Assembly: GCA_017456905.1 (NCBI GenBank) | Contig: JAFTIL010000011.1 | Coordinates: 1 to 46,553 of the forward strand | Length of the DNA stretch: 46,553 nucleotides | Direction: 5' to 3' | Source: Clostridia bacterium | Lineage (GTDB): Bacteria > Bacillota > Clostridia > Oscillospirales > CAG-272 | Shown here: piece by piece, positions 25,025 to 35,328 of the stretch | How the letters are laid out: each line of letters opens with the position of its first letter | Position numbering within the stretch: position 1 is the first letter of the stretch | Position numbers and translations under genes: made by a program | Notes under the pieces: model-generated | The model's database searches: none | Told to the model about the DNA's origin: nothing | Seen by the model: the letters and a program-made list of their open reading frames with translations, nothing else

Positions 25025-25135
25025 GGTAAATTGTTATATAGCGGAGTAACCTCCGAACCTTTCGGGGGTCAGATGACCATGGGGGTTCAGGGGCTTCGCC
25101 CCTGCACCCCCTTAGCCACTAAACAACAACTTATC
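25025..25135. mobile_element. MITE-like element, copy 1 (111 bp)
   Basis: Left end GGTAAATTGTTATATAGCGG and right end CCACTAAACAACAACTTATC are degenerate copies of the 20-bp terminal repeat seen perfectly at 35050-35328. The interior is a GC-rich hairpin (CAGGGGCTTCGCCCCTG). It sits inside the pncB operon between two genes, so it is transcribed. Confidence 0.55.
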
Positions 25136-25165
25136 CGCCAAAATAAAAATAAAAAGGAAAATACC

Positions 25166-26023
25166 ATGTACGACGGTTATCACGCCTTGGCTGCTGCCTA
25201 TGACAGGCTCAACGCCGAGGTAGACTACGAAAAATGGAGTAGGTTCATCCATGCCTGTTTCCAAAAATATCTTCCCGCCAAGCCCGAGATTGTCCTTGAC
25301 CTTGCCTGTGGCACGGGCCGCATGACCTTCCCTCTTTTAGAGATGGGCTACGACATGATCGGCATTGACGGTAGCGAGGATATGTTGGCTGAGGCCTTTT
25401 TCCGCTCCGACGAGCGCGCTGAGCGTTTTTTGGACAAAAACGGCGATCTGCCCAACGACGGCAGTTACAAGTCTCCCCTGTTTTTACAGCAGGATATGCG
25501 GGATTTCGAGCTGTACGGTACGGTGGATGCCACAGTATGTTGTCTGGACAGCCTCAACTATCTGACAGCGGACGGCGACCTTGACAAGTGCCTCGCCTGC
25601 ATCCATCTGTACCTTGCCCCCGGGGGGCTTTTGGTCTTTGACATGAACACCCCCTACAAATTCGAGCATATCTACGGCAACAACGCTTACGTCCTGGAGG
25701 ACGGCGCCACCGCTGACCGAGGCGCGGTGTTCTGCGGCTGGCAGAACGAATACGACCCCGAAAGTCGGCTGTGCAAGTTCTATCTGTCGGTCTTTGAAGA
25801 ACAAGAAAACGGCTCTTACCGCCGCGCCGATGAGGTGCAAACCGAGCGTTGCTACACCTTGGACGAAATGACCGCTGCCCTCGACAAAGCGGGCTTTGCC
25901 CTTTGCGGTGTCTTCTCCGATTTTGACTTTTCCCCCATCACCGAGACCACCGAACGGTGGTACGTGGTGGCGAGGACGAGAAAGCGCGGAGATTGGTATT
26001 TGTGCGAAGATATAAACATTTAA
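25166..26023 (+). CDS. Class I SAM-dependent methyltransferase
   Basis: This 285-aa soluble enzyme uses S-adenosylmethionine. Motif I is LDLACGTGRMTFPLLEMG (about 41-58), followed by MIGIDGSEDML (acidic motif II) and CCLDSLNYL/LLVFDMNTPYKFEH (motifs IV and post-IV). It resembles the YqeM group; the methyl acceptor is unknown. The ATG at 25166 has an AAAGGA-type site just upstream. A longer in-frame start at 25031 would be read through the MITE-like element and is rejected. Confidence 0.88.
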   Translation: MYDGYHALAAAYDRLNAEVDYEKWSRFIHACFQKYLPAKPEIVLDLACGTGRMTFPLLEMGYDMIGIDGSEDMLAEAFFRSDERAERFLDKNGDLPNDGSYKSPLFLQQDMRDFELYGTVDATVCCLDSLNYLTADGDLDKCLACIHLYLAPGGLLVFDMNTPYKFEHIYGNNAYVLEDGATADRGAVFCGWQNEYDPESRLCKFYLSVFEEQENGSYRRADEVQTERCYTLDEMTAALDKAGFALCGVFSDFDFSPITETTERWYVVARTRKRGDWYLCEDINI

Positions 26024-26062
26024 TTATTGACAACCTATAAAAAAACAAGGAATAAATTATTT

Positions 26063-26962
26063 ATGGAAATCAAAAACACCATCCTCCGCGGCATGACCCA
26101 GGACGGCAGCGCCCGCATCCACGTCATCCGCTCCACAGAGCTGGTCAATCAGGCCATCGAATATCATAAGCCCTCCCCCACCGCCACCGCCGCGCTCGGC
26201 CGCGCTTTGACCATCACCTCCATGATGGGCTGTATGCTGGGCGAGGAAACCGACTCCATCACCGTGTCCTTTGAGGGCGACGGCCCTGCAGGTCGCGTGC
26301 TGGCGGTCAGCGATTGGTTGGGCAACGTGCGCGGCTATATTCAGCATCCCGAGGCTGATCTGCCTCTCAAGTCCAATGGTAAGCTGGACGTGGGCGGCCT
26401 CATTGGCGCGGGTGTTTTGAACGTCATCAAGGATTTGGGCGGCGACATTCCCGAAAGCGGCGCCGTGGCTCTGGTCAGCGGTGAGATCGCCGAGGACGTG
26501 ACCACTTATTACGCCGAGAGCGAGCAGGTGCCTACCCTGTGCGCTTTGGGTGTCCTCATCAACGAAGACCACACCTGCCGTGCGGCAGGCGGTATTCTCA
26601 TTCAGCTTCTTCCCTTTGCAGATGACGAGACCGTCAACCTTATCGAGCGCAATGCCGCTGATCTTGCCCACATCAGCGCCATGATCGACGCAGGTATGGA
26701 CAACAAGGCCATTGCCGACGTGGCTCTCCGTGACATTCCCTATGATGTCTTCGACGAGCTGGAGGTTGGCTACAAGTGCACCTGCTCCAAGGACAAGATG
26801 GATGCCGTCATGCGCTCCATCGGCCGCCGCGAGGTGAATCGCCTGCTCTCTGAGCAAGTGGCCGAGGGCAAGCCTGAGGAGCTGGAGATCTCCTGCCGTT
26901 TCTGCAACACGCATTACGTGTATAGCAAGGACGAGCTGGACAGCATGGATTTTGCGAAATGA
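26063..26962 (+). CDS. hslO: Redox-regulated chaperone Hsp33
   Basis: This 299-aa cytoplasmic holdase is turned on by oxidative stress. The C-terminal zinc/redox switch is intact: YKCTCSK (CxC) and, 30 residues on, CRFCN (CxxC). The N-terminal domain starts ILRGMTQDGSARIHVIRST, as expected. The start at 26063 fits the family and follows CAAGGA. Its stop overlaps a longer possible cysK start but the preferred cysK ATG is 54 bp downstream. In this operon it adjoins cysteine synthase, a pairing that makes sense for thiol stress. Confidence 0.96.
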   Translation: MEIKNTILRGMTQDGSARIHVIRSTELVNQAIEYHKPSPTATAALGRALTITSMMGCMLGEETDSITVSFEGDGPAGRVLAVSDWLGNVRGYIQHPEADLPLKSNGKLDVGGLIGAGVLNVIKDLGGDIPESGAVALVSGEIAEDVTTYYAESEQVPTLCALGVLINEDHTCRAAGGILIQLLPFADDETVNLIERNAADLAHISAMIDAGMDNKAIADVALRDIPYDVFDELEVGYKCTCSKDKMDAVMRSIGRREVNRLLSEQVAEGKPEELEISCRFCNTHYVYSKDELDSMDFAK

Positions 26963-27015
26963 TTTTGCGGGGTGTCTCTTGGGACACCCTTGCGCATATA
27001 GAAAGGAACTACATC

Positions 27016-27945
27016 ATGCCCATCTACACCTCCATCGACCAAGCCGTTGGCCGCACGCCCCTCGTGGAGTTGCGGAACATTGAAAAAATATATGATCTCA
27101 AAGCCCGCCTTTTTGCCAAGGTGGAGGGCGTGAACCCCGGCGGGTCTGTGAAGGACCGCGTAGGGGTAGCCATGGTGAACGAGGCCGAGGCGGCAGGCAA
27201 GCTGACCCCCGGTTCCGTTATCATTGAACCTACTTCAGGCAACACGGGCATTGGCCTTGCCATGGTCTGCGCCGCACGGGGCTATCGTTGTATCATTGTG
27301 ATGCCCGACACCATGTCGGTAGAACGGAGGATGATCCTCTCGGCTTTGGGGGCTGAATTGGTGTTAACGCCAGGCTGCGAAGGCATGAACGGGGCCATCG
27401 CCAAGGCCGAAGAGCTTTCAAAGACCATCCCGAACGCCATGGTAGCTGGGCAATTTGTCAATCCCGCCAACGCCAGGGCTCACGAGCTGACCACGGGCCC
27501 CGAGATCTGGGCTGATACCGAGGGTCACGTTGACGCCTTCGTGGCAGGCGTGGGTACGGGCGGCACCATCACGGGAACAGGGCGATATCTCAAGTCCCAA
27601 GACCCTTCGGTGCAGATCATCGGCGTGGAGCCTGCGGATTCCCCCATCTTGTCGGGCGGCAAGGCGGGCGCGCACGGTCTCCAAGGCATCGGCGCGGGTT
27701 TTATTCCCGAGGTGCTGGACGTTTCCCTTCTGGATGAGGTCATCACGGTGACCACCGAAGAGGCATACGCTGCAGGGCGTTTGCTGGGGCACAAGGAGGG
27801 TATTCTTGCGGGTATTTCCGCCGGGGCAGCGCTTCACGCGGCTGTTTTAGTGGCACAAAGAGAGGATTTGGCGGGCAAGAACGTGGTGGTTCTTCTTCCC
27901 GACACGGGTGATCGGTATTTGTCTACAGCTTTATTTGGAAATTGA
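27016..27945 (+). CDS. cysK: Cysteine synthase A (O-acetylserine sulfhydrylase)
   Basis: This 309-aa PLP enzyme makes cysteine from O-acetylserine and sulfide. The PLP lysine lies in NPGGSVKDR (about 36-44). The substrate loop PTSGNTGIG (about 70-78) and phosphate-binding GVGTGGTITG (about 176-185) are intact. Length is standard. The ATG at 27016 is 8 nt after AGAAAGGA. It is the last gene of the operon and is followed by a strong terminator. Confidence 0.96.
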   Translation: MPIYTSIDQAVGRTPLVELRNIEKIYDLKARLFAKVEGVNPGGSVKDRVGVAMVNEAEAAGKLTPGSVIIEPTSGNTGIGLAMVCAARGYRCIIVMPDTMSVERRMILSALGAELVLTPGCEGMNGAIAKAEELSKTIPNAMVAGQFVNPANARAHELTTGPEIWADTEGHVDAFVAGVGTGGTITGTGRYLKSQDPSVQIIGVEPADSPILSGGKAGAHGLQGIGAGFIPEVLDVSLLDEVITVTTEEAYAAGRLLGHKEGILAGISAGAALHAAVLVAQREDLAGKNVVVLLPDTGDRYLSTALFGN

Positions 27946-27966
27946 CCCCTCTATGGGGTAACCATG

Positions 27967-27993
27967 CCCCTTCGACGGTGTCGGAGGGGTTTT
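27967..27993 (+). terminator. Terminator of the pncB-cysK operon
   Basis: CCCCT-T-CGAC pairs with GTCG-G-AGGGG around GGT (27967-27989), followed by TTTTG. Confidence 0.9.
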
Positions 27994-28087
27994 GTTTATA
28001 AATTTTTCTATAGAGGCAGATTTTCCTCCCGATTGTCGTCTTTATAAGTGAAAGGATCTCCACAAAACAATGAAAGGAGTGTACCGT

Positions 28088-28633
28088 ATGAAGGACGTCG
28101 ACATTGTGGCATTGTATTTTGCCCGCGATGAAGAAGCCATCCGTGAGAGCCAGAAGGCCTACGGCAACTACTGCACCACGGTGGCTATGAATATTCTTGC
28201 CTCCAAGCCCGACGCCGAGGAATGTGTTAACGACACGTGGCTCAAGGCCTGGAATTCCATCCCTCCCGCACGCCCCTACGACCTCAAGGCCTTCCTTGGC
28301 CGCATCACAAGAAATCTGTCTCTTGACCGTTTCCGTACCTTGAAGCGTCATAAGCGCAATAGAGACCTGGAGGTGGCCATGGAGGAATTGGCCGAGGCCA
28401 TTCCCCTGCCCGACGACACGAAAGACAGCATGCTCAAGCAGCTTTTCAGCGAGTTTTTGGCGCAGACGGATTCCCTCAACCGTCGTCTGTTCGTAGGGCG
28501 CTACTGGCACGGCTACACGGTGGGCAAGCTGGCCAGTCACTACGGACTCACCGAGAATGCCGTCTCTCACCGTCTGTCGCGAACACGGACAGCGCTGAAA
28601 GAATTTTTGGAGAAGGAGGGCTACAGGGTATGA
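28088..28633 (+). CDS. ECF-like sigma-70 family RNA polymerase sigma factor
   Basis: This 181-aa protein has a region 2 helix with ECVNDTWLKAWNSIP (about 41-55) and SLDRFRTLKRHKRN, and a region 4 helix-turn-helix with YTVGKLASHYGLTENAVSHRLSRTRTALKEFL near the C-terminus. The ATG at 28088 is chosen because AAAGGAG lies 8 nt upstream; an ATG at 28070 has no site. It overlaps the downstream membrane protein gene by 4 bp (28630-28633), the usual sign of a sigma/anti-sigma pair. Its target promoters are unknown. Confidence 0.93.
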   Translation: MKDVDIVALYFARDEEAIRESQKAYGNYCTTVAMNILASKPDAEECVNDTWLKAWNSIPPARPYDLKAFLGRITRNLSLDRFRTLKRHKRNRDLEVAMEELAEAIPLPDDTKDSMLKQLFSEFLAQTDSLNRRLFVGRYWHGYTVGKLASHYGLTENAVSHRLSRTRTALKEFLEKEGYRV

Positions 28634-31311
28634 AGGGCTTTATCGCCATGCAAAAAATGGACTTGATTGATGACGAGTACATCAGAGAGGCCGAGATCGA
28701 TGCGGAGACCCCCGTAGTGATCTCCGAAGAAGGGCGGTTTTGGAAGAGATTTGCCCGCTTTATGAATTCCCCCGTGGGGGTGGCTATGCTGTGCGCCGTG
28801 GTGTCCCTCAGCGTGCTGGCGGCCATCGTCATGGTGGGGACGGGCAAATGGGAAGAATGGTTCCCGCCTGCGGGGACAGGCAACGAGCAAACATCCGCCA
28901 CCGAAAATACGGATGCTCCCCCCACTCAGGACGAGACACTCCCGCCCATTGAGACATTGGATGCCAAGTCTTTCGTCCCCCAGTTCTATCAGGCCCTTAA
29001 GGACAAGGACATGATCGGTAAGATCCCCGATCCCGCCGTGAATGGTGGGCTGATATTCTCGGACGATCCTACGTACATCGTGAAAGAGGAAAACATTCAC
29101 AACACCACTCCTCTCGAGATATATGAAGAAACGGGAGCCCTGATTTTTGACGCAGGCGTGATGGTCTATCTGTGGATGGACGGCGAAATCTATATCCTCA
29201 ACCAAAGAGTGGTCTGGGGATCAGGCTTTACAGGTGCTGTGCTTTGCGACTACGATCAAAACGGCACAGAGGATATTTTCTGCGGATATATCACCAGCCT
29301 GTCGGGTGTCTGGTATACCGATTTCGTGGTGTTTGATGTCACCGACAAAGCCTTGCGCCATAATCTGCGGCGCGTTCCCTCCGACAATTCTTCCATGGTC
29401 GTTGGATACATGATCTTTTGTAACTATGGCATGATCCAAAAGAGAACAACCGACGGGAAAGACTATTATGACCTTTACGAAGCGGGATTCAAGCAGGAAG
29501 GGGACTCATTCGTTCTGACGCCTGAAAAATTATATATCACCTTGACGCCCTCCCCTCAAGGATTGCTACCGATATCCGGCGGAGAGTACCAAGACCCCAT
29601 TCCCACGATCAATCTCATTCCCAACACGGATATTAACAAGATCACTCAATGCTTGGTTGACCACGGCTTTACAGGAGGGCTGGGGCAGAGCGAGTTTATT
29701 GACGGCGTGCTTGGGAAATTCTCTTATGAGGGACAGCCTCTGCATGAGTTCCCCATTACCGTTGGTGACGGCGATTTGGAGGACGGCGGTTTCGTTTCCG
29801 TAGCCAATTTTTATGAATCATACCTATCCTTTGATCATTATGCCGAGCATCGCCCCGGGGGTGAAAATAGCTATTCCTACTCCCTCGCCACCCAAGTTCC
29901 CTTGGAAGGCTTTGCCCTACCCTACGACATGGAATTCGGCATGACCTTTGCGGAGGCATGGGAGATCATGGGCCTGGGTGAAATGAAAGACTACGGCTCG
30001 GGAGAGACGGTTTTGTACCGCGTTGGCAACGAGACGTTAACGCTCAGCAAAAACTTTACCGATCCCGAGACCTTAACGGATACATATACCGTCAAGCTGA
30101 TCTTCTCTCAAACCGCCACTGAGGGCGAGGGAACGAGAAGTGTGGCCATCAGTTTTGGAGAGGATCTGACTCTCCGCGAGATTAAAATTTCCGTGTCCAC
30201 CAAGGGTAACGCTTCCTTTGAGGAGTCTACACCACCCCCCATCACCGACATCGCTATGCAAATGTACGAAGCGGCGATCCATGATGAAATCTACGTTTTT
30301 GATGAACGCTTGGGCGAGGCAAAACTGAAAAGCCTGCGCTTCCCAAGTAACGATACAAGTTTAGATGCATACAAATTACTCCAAAAAGCGATACTGGATG
30401 TGGATCAGGATGGCGTCAGCGAATACGTGATTCAATCCCCCGATCATGAATATATCATTTTGCGCTGCTATAACGGCAAGGTATTCAGTTACCGTTTGGA
30501 TGCCTGTGATTTTTATAAATTCAACACAGACGGCACCTTTTATTGGTGTCATTCCCCCGAATCCGGGGAGAGGGAGTGCGGACTGAGCAAAATCATCTTT
30601 GTCGGCGAAGCGATCAACATAAAATCCATCTACAGTCTTACATATTCCCCCAATCCCGCCCAATATGAATATTTCGTAGAGGGAAAGGCGGTTACGGAAG
30701 ATGCATATGGCCATTATCGCAATCAAAACATAATACGCTACGAAGAAATGAAATTTTCTCAATTTGAGATGTCCTGTTCTTATCCCATAACCGCGGAGCA
30801 AGCATGGAATTTGGCAAACGCATATTGGGATCACCAAGACGGCAACGAGGAAGCCTCTGCCGGAACCATCTGGATCGTCAGAATCAAGTTGATCGACACA
30901 CCAAATGCTGAAACGGACGATTATCGCTTTGCTTTTCAAGAGGAATGGTACTCAGGCGGTGGGTTGGAGGGATATGAATGTATGCCGCCGCATACGATCC
31001 GCGAACATGATCAAATACTCGTGAATGCTTTTACGGGAGAAATTACAGCATCCACATATGATCCGAACGGCAAGGGTGTTTCCGTTGAGGAAGCCATAGA
31101 AATTGCCAAAAATGATTGTGAATACATTGATTTTGACAAGGAAGAAAACAGATATCGTGTTGAATACGCTGTCAATGAGCCGGCGCCCGATCATATTTAC
31201 GTTATCGTCATTCAAGAATACGTTGTCGATCACTATTCTGTTTATGCGGAAAAATGGGTGGATAAAAACACGGGAGAAATCATCTCTCCGTATTATATAT
31301 CCGGTAAGTGA
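28630..31311 (+). CDS. Large single-pass membrane protein, putative anti-sigma/sensor
   Basis: In this 893-aa protein, residues 1-45 are cytoplasmic, with the DLIDDEYIREAE segment that recurs in sigma-linked membrane proteins of Clostridia. A helix at 49-70 spans the membrane. The remaining 820 residues are outside. The C-terminal 180 residues carry two PepSY-like stretches (ITAEQAWNLANAYWD, and VSVEEAIEIAKN up to VDKNTGEIISPYY). There is also a possible repeat with DVDQDG/DYDQNGTEDIF, like integrin-type Ca loops. The ATG overlaps the sigma gene. A role in holding or signalling to the sigma factor is inferred from context, not proven by motif. It is much larger than typical anti-sigma factors. 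Confidence 0.75.
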   Translation: MKGFIAMQKMDLIDDEYIREAEIDAETPVVISEEGRFWKRFARFMNSPVGVAMLCAVVSLSVLAAIVMVGTGKWEEWFPPAGTGNEQTSATENTDAPPTQDETLPPIETLDAKSFVPQFYQALKDKDMIGKIPDPAVNGGLIFSDDPTYIVKEENIHNTTPLEIYEETGALIFDAGVMVYLWMDGEIYILNQRVVWGSGFTGAVLCDYDQNGTEDIFCGYITSLSGVWYTDFVVFDVTDKALRHNLRRVPSDNSSMVVGYMIFCNYGMIQKRTTDGKDYYDLYEAGFKQEGDSFVLTPEKLYITLTPSPQGLLPISGGEYQDPIPTINLIPNTDINKITQCLVDHGFTGGLGQSEFIDGVLGKFSYEGQPLHEFPITVGDGDLEDGGFVSVANFYESYLSFDHYAEHRPGGENSYSYSLATQVPLEGFALPYDMEFGMTFAEAWEIMGLGEMKDYGSGETVLYRVGNETLTLSKNFTDPETLTDTYTVKLIFSQTATEGEGTRSVAISFGEDLTLREIKISVSTKGNASFEESTPPPITDIAMQMYEAAIHDEIYVFDERLGEAKLKSLRFPSNDTSLDAYKLLQKAILDVDQDGVSEYVIQSPDHEYIILRCYNGKVFSYRLDACDFYKFNTDGTFYWCHSPESGERECGLSKIIFVGEAINIKSIYSLTYSPNPAQYEYFVEGKAVTEDAYGHYRNQNIIRYEEMKFSQFEMSCSYPITAEQAWNLANAYWDHQDGNEEASAGTIWIVRIKLIDTPNAETDDYRFAFQEEWYSGGGLEGYECMPPHTIREHDQILVNAFTGEITASTYDPNGKGVSVEEAIEIAKNDCEYIDFDKEENRYRVEYAVNEPAPDHIYVIVIQEYVVDHYSVYAEKWVDKNTGEIISPYYISGK

Positions 31312-31360
31312 CGCTGCACCAGCTTTTGTCGGGGCAACTCGGTGGAGATTTAGTTTTAAA

Positions 31361-31378
31361 TTGATAAAATTTTATCAA
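31361..31378. promoter_or_regulatory. Perfect 18-bp palindrome, candidate operator
   Basis: TTGATAAAATTTTATCAA reads the same on both strands. It ends 15 bp upstream of the -35 box of the cytidylate-kinase-like gene. It may bind a dimeric regulator; it could also end the upstream transcript weakly. Confidence 0.6.
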
Positions 31379-31393
31379 TCCACAAAATCCCCC

Positions 31394-31422
31394 TTGTCAA
31401 ACTCACTTTTTTGTGATATAAT
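31394..31422 (+). promoter_or_regulatory. Promoter of the cytidylate-kinase-like gene
   Basis: -35 TTGTCA (31394-31399), 17-nt spacer, -10 TATAAT (31417-31422), followed by GGAGGGAGT before the ATG. Confidence 0.85.
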
Positions 31423-31455
31423 ATTTCTATTAAAGAGAGCATCGGAGGGAGTATC

Positions 31456-32070
31456 ATGAAAAAACGCATCATTACCGTCAGCCGTGAGTTTGCCAGCGGC
31501 GGTCACACCATTGCCAAACTGGTAGCAGATCGCTTGGGTGTAGCTTTTTACGATAACAAGCTTATTACAGAGGTTGCCAAATCCAGCGGACTTTCCGAGG
31601 AATTTATCAAGGAGCATGAAGAGTATGCGTCTCATTCCAACAGCTTTCTCTTTCAGCTCGCCATGAGCACAGCAGGAAGCCTGGGCTATCCCTCTGTCTA
31701 TCAGCGGCTCTACGAGGCGCAAACCCGCGTCATTGAGGATATCGCCGACAAAGAGCCTTGCGTTATCGTTGGTCGTTGCGCTGACTACATTCTCCGTAAC
31801 CGTGCCGATTGTCTCCACGTATTTATCCACGCTGACATGGATCACCGTGTAGCTCACATTTTAGAGCATTACGGTCAGACCGAAAAGACTCCCGAACAGC
31901 GCCTCAAGGACAAGGACAACCGCCGCCGCAACTACTACCGCTTCCACACCGACCGTGAATGGGGCATCTGCACCAACTACCACATGGCCTTGGACAGCGG
32001 ACTTCTCGGCGAGGAGCTTTGCGCCCAGCTCATCATGAAGGCTCTTGAGGATACGGCAAGTAAGAAATAA
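31456..32070 (+). CDS. Cytidylate kinase-like family protein
   Basis: This 204-aa cytosolic P-loop-related protein starts KKRIITVSREFASGGHTIAKLVADRLG, the cytidylate kinase-like 2 signature, in which the usual GxxGxGKS loop is replaced by REFASGGHTIAK. Other signs are CVIVGRCADYILR (about 98-110) and the lid region KDKDNRRRNYYRFHT (about 152-166). The family is widespread in Clostridia, but its substrate has not been clearly fixed. It stands alone with its own promoter and a palindrome upstream. Confidence 0.9.
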   Translation: MKKRIITVSREFASGGHTIAKLVADRLGVAFYDNKLITEVAKSSGLSEEFIKEHEEYASHSNSFLFQLAMSTAGSLGYPSVYQRLYEAQTRVIEDIADKEPCVIVGRCADYILRNRADCLHVFIHADMDHRVAHILEHYGQTEKTPEQRLKDKDNRRRNYYRFHTDREWGICTNYHMALDSGLLGEELCAQLIMKALEDTASKK

Positions 32071-32080
32071 TTAAATCATC

Positions 32081-32112
32081 AAAGCCCGCAGGCACGCCTG
32101 CGGGCTTTCTTT
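32081..32112. terminator. Bidirectional terminator between convergent genes
   Basis: AAAGCCCGCAGG pairs perfectly with CCTGCGGGCTTT around CACG. It serves the kinase-like gene on the plus strand and leuS on the minus strand. Confidence 0.92.
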
Positions 32113-32118
32113 CTGATC

Positions 32119-34527
<2,409 letters not shown>

Positions 34528-34567
34528 GGTTTGTATATCCTTTCAGTTATTTATTTAGGGAGTACGC

Positions 34568-34716
34568 TTGGGAAACTTTTTGAAAAAAGTTTCCCAAACC
34601 CTTCAAAAACTTTTAAAAAATAGTTATGATGGTGGGAGGCAAGGTGGTTCTTTACTTTTTTGTTTTGAAGTTTTTGAGGGGGGCGAGGGGGAACTTTTTT
34701 CAAAAAGTTCCCCTCG
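34568..34716. repeat. Two copies of the GTACG-hairpin element between T-box and leuS
   Basis: Copy A (34568-34597) has arms TTGGGAAACTTTTT and AAAAAGTTTCCCAA. Copy B (34684-34716) has arms CGAGGGGGAACTTTTT and AAAAAGTTCCCCTCG and is in the opposite orientation. The outer sides carry GTACGC or GCGCAC, and the inner sides TTCAAAAACTTTTAAAA-like tracts. The pair lengthens the gap between T-box terminator and leuS ATG to about 200 nt. Confidence 0.75.
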
Positions 34717-34732
34717 CGCACTCCCCAAAAAC

Positions 34733-34981
34733 AAAAAAAGCCTCTGAAAAATCAGAGACGGGAAACACCCGCGGTACCACTCCGCTTGACACGCCCATAG
34801 AGAGCCTGCCCACTTGACCTCGGTAACGGTGAGTACCGTTCTGCCCTACCCTGCTTATGCCGCAGATCGAACAGACCGCTCGGGGGTGAGATGGACAGCC
34901 TATCCTGCCGTGTCACACCAAACCACGGCTCTCTTGAAGGACTCGGATATACAATGCCCCGTCACAGCGTTTTTGAATAAC
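34733..34981 (-). ncRNA. T-box leader (tRNA-Leu sensing) of leuS
   Basis: The minus-strand transcript has stem I features (AGAGAGCC, GGTGTGA, then CCCCCGAGC). It also has the conserved antiterminator bulge (AGTGGTACCGCGGGT, forward 34768-34783). An intrinsic terminator CTCTGA/TCAGAG ends in seven U's (34733-34759). A CTC leucine codon in the CATCTCACC context (forward 34888-34890) is the likely specifier. In this family uncharged tRNA binds and stops termination. Assignment to leucine fits the downstream gene. Confidence 0.93.
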
Positions 34982-34987
34982 AGGAAT

Positions 34988-35016
34988 ATTATAATATGTT
35001 TTTTGGAAAATGTCAA
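34988..35016 (-). promoter_or_regulatory. Promoter of T-box/leuS
   Basis: Minus strand: -35 TTGACA (35011-35016), 17-nt spacer, -10 TATAAT (34988-34993). Perfect consensus. Confidence 0.9.
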
Positions 35017-35049
35017 GGGGTTTCGGGGAAATTCTTTCGTGTATCGTTT

Positions 35050-35328
35050 AGAAGATAAATTGTTGTTTAGCGGAGGAGGCACGAAGAAAGGCTCTCCCTC
35101 TGGGAGAGCTCCCGCCCAGCTTTGCGACGGGCGGGTGAGAGGGTGAAAACGCCAATTGTCGCCTAAATGCCCTCTCCGTCACGCATGAAGCGTGACACCT
35201 CCCCCAAAGGGGGAGGCTTAATGGGCGGCTTCGCCGCCTTTGGGAGGCCCCCTCCTTGAGGGGGCTGTCGCCCAGCCCTGCGGCGGGCGACTGGGGGAGT
35301 TAGTCACATAAACAACAATTTATCTTCT
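35050..35328. mobile_element. MITE-like element, copy 2 (279 bp, perfect 20-bp terminal repeats)
   Basis: AGAAGATAAATTGTTGTTTA at 35050-35069 is repeated as an exact inverse at 35309-35328. The interior holds several GC-rich hairpins (CTCTCCCTCTGGGAGAG; CTCCCCCAAAGGGGGAG; CCCCCTCCTTGAGGGGG; GGGCGGCTTCGCCGCC) and no ORF. The right repeat covers the final codons and stop codon of the metallophosphoesterase gene, so the element may have set the present end of that protein. No transposase is encoded. Confidence 0.7.

Noticed and set aside
25031-25165. A 45-residue N-terminal extension of the methyltransferase
   Set aside because: It is translated from the MITE-like repeat, has no ribosome site, and the ATG at 25166 has one and fits the family.
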